From Thermoplasmatota archaeon (GTDB taxonomy: Archaea; Thermoplasmatota; Penumbrarchaeia; Penumbrarchaeales; Penumbrarchaeaceae), in assembly GCA_016929175.1 (NCBI GenBank), contig JAFGJI010000250.1:1-5247 (forward strand): a stretch of 5,247 nt of DNA, read 5' to 3'. Made by a program: the position numbers and the translations under genes. Below, piece after piece: positions 1 through 5,247 of the stretch (position 1 is its first letter; every line of letters starts with the position of its first letter). A model generated the notes under the pieces. It was not told the origin of the DNA and searched no databases. It saw only the letters and a program-made list of their open reading frames with translations.

Positions 1-10
1 ATGGGGGGAC

Positions 11-41
11 GCCCACCTTATATATAAGGGTACCGGTGGGC
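11..41. repeat. nested palindrome around a TATA-like element
   Basis: A 7-bp inverted repeat, gcccacc (11-17) and ggtgggc (35-41), encloses a 17-nt spacer. Overlapping its left arm is a perfect 14-bp palindrome, ccttatatataagg (16-29). The AT core resembles an archaeal TATA box and, being symmetric, could be read in either direction. It could belong to a gene left of the window or to an unrecognised transcript to the right. It could equally be an operator or a hairpin. The sequence alone does not decide between these. Confidence 0.45.
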
Positions 42-126
42 CAGTGTACAAGATTATGATGTAAAAGTTAGTGAACTACTGTAAATATGAAAGGCAGGAC
101 CTGAGCCACGAAAGTCCCGGGATCGA

Positions 127-213
127 GATTCAAATTCCCTGTTCGGAAATCCCTTTCTTCCATTGTAGTGTGTGTGAAGAAAGGGATATGGCGCCCCGAA
201 CGGAATTTGAATC
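127..213. repeat. imperfect inverted duplication of the tRNA-Asp 3' end and trailer
   Basis: The left arm is 127-160 on the plus strand and the right arm is 176-213 read on the minus strand. They match in three blocks: gattcaaattcc (12), gttcgg (6) and atccctttcttc (12). The left arm has 2 extra bases (ct) between blocks 1 and 2. Between blocks 2 and 3 it has 2 bases where the right arm has 8, so it lacks the ggcgcc of the acceptor end. The right arm covers the T-loop, the 3' T-stem strand, the acceptor 3' strand, the CCA and the first trailer bases of the tRNA. The arms flank a 15-nt centre (161-175). The innermost 12 bp (149-160 with 176-187) pair perfectly. The left arm cannot form a proper T-stem, so it is a copied fragment and not a second functional tRNA. 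Confidence 0.85.
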
Positions 214-264
214 CGTGTCCTCGGCTCGACAGGCCGAGATGATGGACCGCTACACTATCGGGGC
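189..264 (-). tRNA. tRNA-Asp (GUC)
   Basis: On the minus strand the segment folds as a complete cloverleaf without an intron. The acceptor stem GCCCCGA pairs with TCGGGGC. T8 and A9 follow, then a short D-arm containing the GG pair of the D-loop. The anticodon stem TCGGC pairs with GCCGA around the loop CTGTCGA, giving anticodon GUC (aspartate). The T-stem ACGGA pairs with TCCGT around the canonical loop TTCAAAT. The discriminator base is G, which is the known identity base for aspartate tRNAs. CCA follows directly (minus-strand reading of 191-189), so the mature 3' end is encoded, which many archaeal tRNA genes lack. The body without CCA is 192-264 (73 nt). A TATA-like box lies about 34 bp upstream. 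The sequence just downstream is the inverted duplication described separately. Confidence 0.96.
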
Positions 265-291
265 GTATGTGGGCGAACCGATTAATCAAGA

Positions 292-303
292 TGTAATATA
301 AAT
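292..303 (-). promoter_or_regulatory. TATA-box promoter of tRNA-Asp
   Basis: Read on the minus strand this is atttatattaca, a good archaeal TATA-like element. Its centre lies about 34 bp upstream of the first tRNA base. With the usual spacing of about 26 bp from TATA to initiation, transcription would begin near 271 and leave a 5' leader of about 7 nt for RNase P to remove. Confidence 0.6.
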
Positions 304-315
304 GGGTTTCCATAG

Positions 316-408
316 GCCATCCAGCAAATAGGTGCAGAGACCGTTATCACATCCGGTATGGTTATTGTGAAGAGGCTGTCCAAGGACGATGACATACAAA
401 CGGTTTAA
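316..408 (+). pseudogene. possible remnant of a protein-coding gene (C-terminal tail)
   Basis: The frame from 316 to the TAA at 406-408 reads 30 residues, starting AIQQIGAETV and ending SKDDDIQTV. An in-frame TAG at 313-315 closes it upstream. The only internal ATG (358) would give a 15-residue peptide. The codons (GCC, ATC, CAG, GAG, ACC, AAG, AGG, CTG, GAC) look like those of the real genes nearby, which makes decayed coding sequence more likely than random sequence. I do not recognise the family. The stop overlaps the TATA candidate of the ligase. It may be the end of a lost gene or just chance, since 30 codons is too short to be sure. Confidence 0.25.
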
Positions 409-409
409 T
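402..409 (+). promoter_or_regulatory. TATA-like element of the ligase gene, leaderless-type spacing
   Basis: The sequence gtttaatc is centred about 27 nt before the ATG at 433. That is the normal distance from an archaeal TATA box to the transcription start, so initiation is predicted at or next to the start codon. No purine-rich Shine-Dalgarno sequence is visible between 409 and 432, which fits a leaderless mRNA. The box is a weak match to the TATA consensus. Confidence 0.4.
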
Positions 410-432
410 CCCACCTTTCAGTTGTACCGGAC

Positions 433-2415
433 ATGCAGTATTCCGACCTGTGCTCGTTCTATGAAAGGATAGAGAGCCTCAGTGGAAGGTTGGAAATGAC
501 TGATCAGCTGGTGGAGCTCTATCGTTCCACACCTTCGGAACTTCTGGAGACGGTGGTGAGACTCACAAAGGGGGAGATCCGCCCAGGGTTCGAGGGTCTT
601 GAGCTCGGTGTCGCCGAGAAGTTGGTTGTCAGGGCACTTTACATGGTCACGATGTTCTCGATAGATGAGATAGAGGAGGAGAAAGTAAGGAGTGGAGATA
701 TCGGGATCGCTGCGGAAGCACTGGTCGGAAGGAAGAGACAGACAGCGCTTTTTCACGAGCCTCTCACGGTCAGCAGGGTCTTTGCCAGCCTCTCGAGGAT
801 AGCCTTTGTGGAAGGCCGGTCCTCGCAGGACCTCAAATTGAAGCTGATAGCGGAGCTTCTTCACGATTCCTCGCCCATCGAGGCGAAATATCTGACAAGG
901 ACTGTATGCCAGAAGATGAGGCTCGGTATAGCTGACATGACACAGATCGACGCTTTCGCGTATATTCACACCCCGGAAATAGATGAGCTTCATGATCTCC
1001 TGATAGGTTTCGGTCTTTCAGATAACGATGAACATGTCAGAGCCATCAAGAAGCATCTGCCGACTGCCATGAACTCCTTTTCGGAACCCCATTCCGTCCT
1101 GAAGGAGAAAGGATTGGATAAGGACTCCATCAGGTCAATAAAAGAAAAGGTCCAGGAGGTCAAAGCGTTGGTCCAGCAGAACAGAGAGACCATCGTGAGG
1201 GCTTACAACATCCATCCTGACCTGGGGAGGATAGCTGCCCTGCTGGCTTCCGGAGGGATGGAATCCATCAATGAGGTCAAAGTAACACCTGGCATCCCTC
1301 TGAGGGCGATGCTCGGAGAAAGGCTCCCGTCCATTTCCGACATCATTGACAAGATGGATGGGAGGACAGCATTGGAATACAAGTACGATGGTCTGAGGGT
1401 CCAGGCACATATCACCGGTTCCGGCCAGGATGTGAGACTTTTCTCAAGGCAGCTCGAGAACATCACGGACCAGTTCCCTGATGTGGCAGGATACCTGGGA
1501 TCGATGTTCAGGGGTGAGGACTGCATACTCGAGGGTGAATGCGTACCGGTGGAAGCCGGGACCGGCAGCCTGCTTCCTTTCCAGGTCATATCCCAAAGAA
1601 GAGGAAGGAAGTACGAGCTCCACGACAAGATCGAAGAGATACCTGTCGTGCTGGTCCTTTTTGACTGCCTCTTCCTGAACGGCAGTGAGATGATAGGAGA
1701 GCCCTATCTGAAAAGGAGGGGGGCGATCCTTGAGGCCATCCCTGGACTTACGGAGGACATCGAGGCCGGCCAGGGTCTTGCCCTCTCGAAAATGCTTCTG
1801 ATAACGGATGCGGAAGAAGGAGAGGAATTCTTTATAAGAGCTCTGAACGACGGATGCGAGGGTGTCATGGCAAAATCTGTCGGCAAGGAGTCCATCTATC
1901 AGGCGGGGAACCGGGGATGGCTCTGGATCAAATACAAGAAGGACTACCATTCGGAGCTGAACGACACGCTCGACCTTGTCGTTGTGGGTGCGTATCACGG
2001 GAGCGGGAGGAGAGGCGGGACATTCGGGGCATTCCTGATGGCCGCGTACGACAGCGACGAGGACAGGTTCAGAACCGTATGCAAACTGGGGAGCGGTTTC
2101 AATGACAGGCATCTCGAGGAGCTGCCCGGCATACTCTCCGGCCTGAGGACGGAAGGAGGCCCGCATCCGCAGGTGGATGCCGGTATGCCGGTCGATGTCC
2201 ATATTATACCTCAGATCGTGCTTGAAGTGAAGGCGGCCGAGATCACATTTTCCCCCGTCCACACCTGTGCATGGGGCAAACTGAAGGGAAATGCAGGCCT
2301 TGCTTTGAGATTCCCCAGATTCACCGGAAGGATCAGGGATGACAAAGGTCCGAGGGATGCCACCACCGTGCACGAGATGATAGGACTCTACCGTCAACAG
2401 GTCAAGACCTTATGA
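433..2415 (+). CDS. lig: ATP-dependent DNA ligase (archaeal type)
   Basis: Seals nicks in duplex DNA during Okazaki-fragment joining and repair, using ATP to form an enzyme-AMP intermediate. All nucleotidyltransferase motifs are visible: motif I KYDGLR with the adenylated lysine K317, motif III LEGE (366-369), motif IIIa FDCL (410-413), motif IV EGVMAK (476-481), motif V WIKYK (498-502, K500 and K502), and the C-terminal ALRFPRF and RDDKGPRDATT signature (624-645). The layout is a helical DNA-binding domain (about 1-285), adenylation domain (about 290-510) and OB-fold domain (about 515-645). The start at 433 fits the family N-terminus (MQYSDLCSFYERIESLSGRL). The next ATG, at codon 22, would remove conserved residues. 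At 660 residues it is longer than the usual 560-600. About 65-70 extra residues lie between A176 and R251, before the conserved RAYNIHPDLG segment. The gene is monocistronic and convergent with the next gene. It is intact and its function is secure. Confidence 0.97.
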   Translation: MQYSDLCSFYERIESLSGRLEMTDQLVELYRSTPSELLETVVRLTKGEIRPGFEGLELGVAEKLVVRALYMVTMFSIDEIEEEKVRSGDIGIAAEALVGRKRQTALFHEPLTVSRVFASLSRIAFVEGRSSQDLKLKLIAELLHDSSPIEAKYLTRTVCQKMRLGIADMTQIDAFAYIHTPEIDELHDLLIGFGLSDNDEHVRAIKKHLPTAMNSFSEPHSVLKEKGLDKDSIRSIKEKVQEVKALVQQNRETIVRAYNIHPDLGRIAALLASGGMESINEVKVTPGIPLRAMLGERLPSISDIIDKMDGRTALEYKYDGLRVQAHITGSGQDVRLFSRQLENITDQFPDVAGYLGSMFRGEDCILEGECVPVEAGTGSLLPFQVISQRRGRKYELHDKIEEIPVVLVLFDCLFLNGSEMIGEPYLKRRGAILEAIPGLTEDIEAGQGLALSKMLLITDAEEGEEFFIRALNDGCEGVMAKSVGKESIYQAGNRGWLWIKYKKDYHSELNDTLDLVVVGAYHGSGRRGGTFGAFLMAAYDSDEDRFRTVCKLGSGFNDRHLEELPGILSGLRTEGGPHPQVDAGMPVDVHIIPQIVLEVKAAEITFSPVHTCAWGKLKGNAGLALRFPRFTGRIRDDKGPRDATTVHEMIGLYRQQVKTL

Positions 2416-2422
2416 TACGGTC

Positions 2423-3688
2423 TCAGACCATGTTCCTCACGTGGGGGAGGAACCTGGGTATCATCTTGAGGAGGGATGGGTCTTTCTTGATCAAGAGGAG
2501 GGCCAGCCTCAAGGGGTGGTCGATATCACCCTCGCTGTTGATGATCTCCAGGAGCTGAGGGTCGGACAGCCTTTTAACGACATCCTCTACCTCTTCGTCC
2601 TCGACCTGGCTGATCAATTTCCTGAAAAAACGCGACCTTGAGAGCTCCTTTCCGTAACCGGACGACCAGGAATTGTGGAACATTCTCAGCGTTTCCCTGG
2701 AGATATCACCCGATCCTTCGATCGAATTGATAAGGTCGTTCACTGCCATCAAACCAGGGTAGATACCCCCTCCGGAAGTAGGTTTGGCCATTCCGGCGGA
2801 ATCACCAAGGATCAGGGCGCTTCCCGAAATGATGGTCCGGGGGGAGCCGATCGGAAGGGTTCCCAGGTTGAAGGATATACTGCCATTCAATCCTTTCATA
2901 CCATTGTCCATACCCAGCCATTCGAACAATCTCCTGTCGTGTTTCAGTCTCTCCCAACCCCTGTTGAGAGAGGCTCCATCCTCCGCTGCCAGACCGATCC
3001 TCATGGATGTGTCTGTACCGGCTGGAACCGCCCATGCAAAAAAACCCTTTGCGGTATCCTTTCCGGTAAAGACAGCGACCAGGTCCCCGGGCACCTTCCC
3101 ATTATCGATCTCTACCTGAAATGCCACTCCCGGAAGCGTGCTGAGCGGTCTTTCCAGGGAAAGGTGCTTCCTTATCGATGAGGAAGCTCCGTCGCACCCT
3201 ATAAGCATCCGGGTGTCCACGATCCCTTTTCCGGAGATGCCCCTGTAATTCACCCTGAACCTATCATTGTCCTTTCTCTCGATACCGATGGCCTTGGTCG
3301 AAAGCATCGTCTCTGCTCCAGCGTTTGCGGCGTTCCTGAGGAGCTGTTTGTCGAACCTCGCGCGGTCCATGGAGATAGCTTTGACCTTCCCTGCCCTTAA
3401 AGCAAGGCTGTTGCCCCCTGGTGAATATATGTCCGCCCCGATTATCTCGTTCAATCTCACACTGTCCAGCAACCTTTCAAGTCCGGGAAGATCGAACATG
3501 GTCCTGTTCACAAGTCCGGCACACTGTTCGGGTCTGCCGGCTTCAGGATGCTCTTCCATTATGATCACGGACAGACCCCTCCGCGAGAGCATCCACGCGG
3601 CATAACTTCCGATAGGGCCGGCCCCGATTATGGCGACATCCGCGGTACTTGCAGCGTTCAAGCGATCAGATCTCGAACGCCCAAGCAC
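2423..3688 (-). CDS. geranylgeranyl reductase family FAD-dependent oxidoreductase
   Basis: A flavoprotein of 421 residues, typical of the archaeal family that reduces double bonds in geranylgeranyl chains of membrane lipid precursors, or of quinone side chains in some members. The N-terminal Rossmann motif GAGPIG has G22, G24 and G27, with acidic E45 at the end of the second strand for FAD ribose binding. The family segment PEQCAGLV (53-60) contains C56. The second FAD motif, LGDSAGMAKPTSGGGIYPG (294-312, with D296), is highly characteristic. No transmembrane helix is evident, so membrane association would be peripheral. The start is GTG at 3688. A TTG at codon 10 (3661) is a possible alternative, since conserved sequence begins only near residue 17. 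No clear Shine-Dalgarno is visible for either. The stop is 7 nt from the convergent ligase stop, and the gene diverges from the amidohydrolase. The exact substrate cannot be read from sequence, because the family also includes enzymes acting on free geranylgeranyl diphosphate. Confidence 0.92.
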   Translation of the reverse strand: MLGRSRSDRLNAASTADVAIIGAGPIGSYAAWMLSRRGLSVIIMEEHPEAGRPEQCAGLVNRTMFDLPGLERLLDSVRLNEIIGADIYSPGGNSLALRAGKVKAISMDRARFDKQLLRNAANAGAETMLSTKAIGIERKDNDRFRVNYRGISGKGIVDTRMLIGCDGASSSIRKHLSLERPLSTLPGVAFQVEIDNGKVPGDLVAVFTGKDTAKGFFAWAVPAGTDTSMRIGLAAEDGASLNRGWERLKHDRRLFEWLGMDNGMKGLNGSISFNLGTLPIGSPRTIISGSALILGDSAGMAKPTSGGGIYPGLMAVNDLINSIEGSGDISRETLRMFHNSWSSGYGKELSRSRFFRKLISQVEDEEVEDVVKRLSDPQLLEIINSEGDIDHPLRLALLLIKKDPSLLKMIPRFLPHVRNMV

Positions 3689-3734
3689 GGATGTATTTAA
3701 AAAATTTTACCTGCTCAAAGGTATATATCCGAAC
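3689..3734. promoter_or_regulatory. divergent promoter region with two TATA candidates
   Basis: The 46 bp between the GTG of the reductase and the ATG of the amidohydrolase contain two AT-rich elements, tatttaaaaaatttta (3694-3709) and gtatatat (3721-3728). For rightward transcription the first lies about 36 nt before the ATG at 3735, predicting a leader of about 10 nt. For leftward transcription the second lies about 37 nt before the GTG at 3688, again predicting a leader of about 10 nt. Each box would then sit close to the start site of the opposite gene. Alternatively, the second box could drive a leaderless amidohydrolase mRNA from the in-frame ATG at 3750, which is 25 nt away. Confidence 0.5.
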
Positions 3735-5247
3735 ATGGATGGGCCTATCATGGTTGCTGGAACGGAACCGGAAGAAGTATCTTTTTGGAGCAGGGTCTTG
3801 TTCGTCAACGGACTGATCTGGGACAGCAGGGAACTGAGGTTCAGGAAGGGTGAGCTGCTCCTGTCGGAGGGAAGGATCGAGAACATATCTTTTTCGACCG
3901 GAATACCAACCTCGGAAAGATCGGGTGCCAGGTCTTTCGACCTTCAAGGTGGTTTGCTCTCTCCTGCCTTCATCGACGCCCACATGCATCTTCTGCAATG
4001 GTCCATATCCAATTCGGGTGTTGACCTGTCGGAATGTCTTTCCAGGGAGGAAATGGTTGCCAAGATCTCGCGTGTGGTGGAAGGGCGGGAAAGGAATTCT
4101 CTATTCGATCGTACCGGGATATTTTTCGGTACGAACTACGATGACTCTCGATTCAACAACGGACCGCTCCACAACGGGAACTTCCTGGAAAAGGAGTTCA
4201 AGGGCACACCTGTCATACTGAGGAGGGTCTGTGGACATAGAGCTCTCCTGAATTCCGATGGCGTTGAGAGAATGGGTCTGAGCTGTGGGTCCGTTCATGA
4301 GAACACGGTTTCCGAAGTACATGCAATGGAACTGCCCTGGAGGCTACCCCTCGATGTTCCTATCATCGAAGATCTCCTGAAGGGCTCGATAGAAAGATCT
4401 TACTCTCTCGGTGTGGTGGGCGGGGTGGAGATACTCCCGTCATCCCAGATCGAGAGGATGAACGAGGCTTATTCCAACGCAGGACCAACTTTCAGGATCA
4501 TAATTTCCATGATCAGGGACAGTGATAGGGTTCAGGTTAGGGGGCCTGCACCGGCATCTTGGGACCAGCAGCCTTTGACAGGTACGAAAGGTTGCCCGGA
4601 CCTACCGGTAATTTTCGAAAAGTTCTTCCTGGATGGCTCCATCGGAGCGAGGACAGCCAGTTTCTCGGTGGGTTTTTCCGATTCCCCGCCCTTTCCTCTG
4701 GTCCATGATGATCCCACCTTGAGGGAATTAATGGAAAAGAGCTACGTACAGGGTTTCATACCCATGGTCCACTGCATAGGGGATAGGGCGATATCTCAGG
4801 CGATCCATGTTCTTAAAAGCTACCGCCTTCCCCACAGACTGGAGCATGCAGAATCTATTGATCCGACACATCTTAAGGAAATGAAGGATGGAAAAGGAGC
4901 ATTGTGCATGCAACCCAATTTTCAGCATGTCTGGGGGAGGAAGGATGGGCTATACGAGAGAGCGTTGGGAGCATTCTCGAAGGACCTGAATCCGTTCGGA
5001 GGGATCATCGGGTCCGGGATCCCCATGTGTTTTGGTACCGATATGATGCCACCTGGCCCTCTCTATGCATTCAAAGGAGGTATCGATCATCCAAATCCCG
5101 CCCAGAGATTGAGCGCCACTGAGATGATCAAAGGATTTACCTTGAATTCCGCCAGACTTTCTTTCCTGTCAGGCAGATATTGCGGAGGTCTTGTTGTTGG
5201 ATCAGAACCTGACATGATAGCGATCGACAGGCAATTCAATGAGGTGA
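3735..5247 (+). CDS. YtcJ-like amidohydrolase (amidohydrolase family 3), 3'-truncated by window edge
   Basis: A metal-dependent hydrolase of the amidohydrolase superfamily. The frame is open for 504 codons and leaves the window without a stop (the last base is the first of the next codon). Family hallmarks appear in order: FIDAHMHL with metal ligands H83 and H85; RRVCGHRALLNS, the family's substrate-side segment; KFFLDGSIGARTA with K296 and D300; VHCIGDRA with H346; RLEHAE with H371; MQPNF; FGTD with D436; and near the end the C-terminal sandwich strand PDMIAID. Residues 20-75 form the N-terminal beta part and 76 to about 450 the TIM barrel. All expected metal ligands are present, so it should be active. 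Most members run 500-550 residues, so only a short tail is missing. The start ATG at 3735 is the first. The ATG at 3750 (codon 6) is equally plausible, since no conserved residue lies between them. Substrates in this family are poorly known (amides, N-formyl or N-acyl compounds), and the lipid-type neighbour gives no specific clue. Confidence 0.92.
   Translation, partial: MDGPIMVAGTEPEEVSFWSRVLFVNGLIWDSRELRFRKGELLLSEGRIENISFSTGIPTSERSGARSFDLQGGLLSPAFIDAHMHLLQWSISNSGVDLSECLSREEMVAKISRVVEGRERNSLFDRTGIFFGTNYDDSRFNNGPLHNGNFLEKEFKGTPVILRRVCGHRALLNSDGVERMGLSCGSVHENTVSEVHAMELPWRLPLDVPIIEDLLKGSIERSYSLGVVGGVEILPSSQIERMNEAYSNAGPTFRIIISMIRDSDRVQVRGPAPASWDQQPLTGTKGCPDLPVIFEKFFLDGSIGARTASFSVGFSDSPPFPLVHDDPTLRELMEKSYVQGFIPMVHCIGDRAISQAIHVLKSYRLPHRLEHAESIDPTHLKEMKDGKGALCMQPNFQHVWGRKDGLYERALGAFSKDLNPFGGIIGSGIPMCFGTDMMPPGPLYAFKGGIDHPNPAQRLSATEMIKGFTLNSARLSFLSGRYCGGLVVGSEPDMIAIDRQFNEV

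Noticed and set aside
53..106. Possible box C/D guide RNA (atgatgt near 56, ctga near 101).
   Set aside because: The C box is imperfect, the ends do not pair into a terminal stem, and no clear D'/C' pair is present.
127..146. Integration (att) site at the tRNA 3' end, or a second tRNA gene on the plus strand.
   Set aside because: The copy is inverted rather than direct, there is no integrase or element between the arms, and the bases around it do not form a T-stem or a cloverleaf.
149..187. Intrinsic terminator formed by the 12-bp hairpin after the tRNA.
   Set aside because: No T-run follows on the minus strand. Archaeal termination normally uses T-rich tracts rather than GC hairpins, and the hairpin is better explained by the inverted duplication.
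68..313. Open frames on both strands through the tRNA region (71-301 plus, 76 residues; 68-313 minus, 81 residues).
   Set aside because: Both run across the tRNA gene and the inverted repeat, and their sequences are translations of tRNA and palindrome. The plus frame starts at GTG, has no ribosome site, and resembles no family I know.
1444..2397. Long minus-strand open frame of 317 residues inside the ligase.
   Set aside because: It lies wholly antisense to a ligase with all motifs intact. It has low-complexity composition and no recognisable motif, so it is a shadow of the ligase codon pattern.
3850..4221. Plus-strand frame of 123 residues inside the amidohydrolase.
   Set aside because: It is out of frame with the amidohydrolase, whose own frame is open from 3735 to the window edge and carries every family motif.

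Overview
The window is archaeal, most likely from the Thermoplasmatota or a neighbouring euryarchaeal lineage. This is inferred from gene content and promoter style, because no marker fixes the taxon. The evidence is an archaeal-type ATP-dependent DNA ligase, a geranylgeranyl-reductase family flavoprotein of the kind used in archaeal lipid or quinone saturation, TATA-box-like promoters close to start codons, weak Shine-Dalgarno signals, and frequent AGG and ATA codons.

Region 1-432 carries no convincing protein gene. It holds a nested palindrome around a TATA motif (11-41), a tRNA-Asp(GUC) gene on the minus strand with an encoded CCA (189-264) and its own TATA box (about 292-303), and a short reading-frame tail that may be a gene remnant (316-408). 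The striking feature is an imperfect inverted duplication. The 3' part of the tRNA gene plus its trailer (176-213) is repeated in opposite orientation at 127-160, with 30 of 34 bases matching in three blocks.

Region 433-2415 (+) is a complete ATP-dependent DNA ligase with all nucleotidyltransferase motifs. It has about 65-70 extra residues in the N-terminal DNA-binding domain compared with the usual archaeal enzyme. A TATA-like element 27 nt before the ATG suggests a leaderless transcript. Its stop is 7 nt from the stop of the convergent gene at 2423-3688 (-), which encodes a geranylgeranyl reductase family FAD protein with a GTG start.

That gene is divergent from a third large gene, a YtcJ-like amidohydrolase that starts at 3735 (+) and runs off the right edge without a stop. 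The 46-bp gap between the two starts contains two AT-rich TATA candidates that seem to serve the two directions.

The genes look like an ordinary chromosomal neighbourhood rather than an operon. Ligase (replication and repair), tRNA-Asp (translation), lipid/quinone reductase and amidohydrolase are in alternating orientations with no obvious shared pathway. I found no CRISPR array, transposase or phage gene. The observations most worth following are the inverted tRNA duplication and the ligase insertion.
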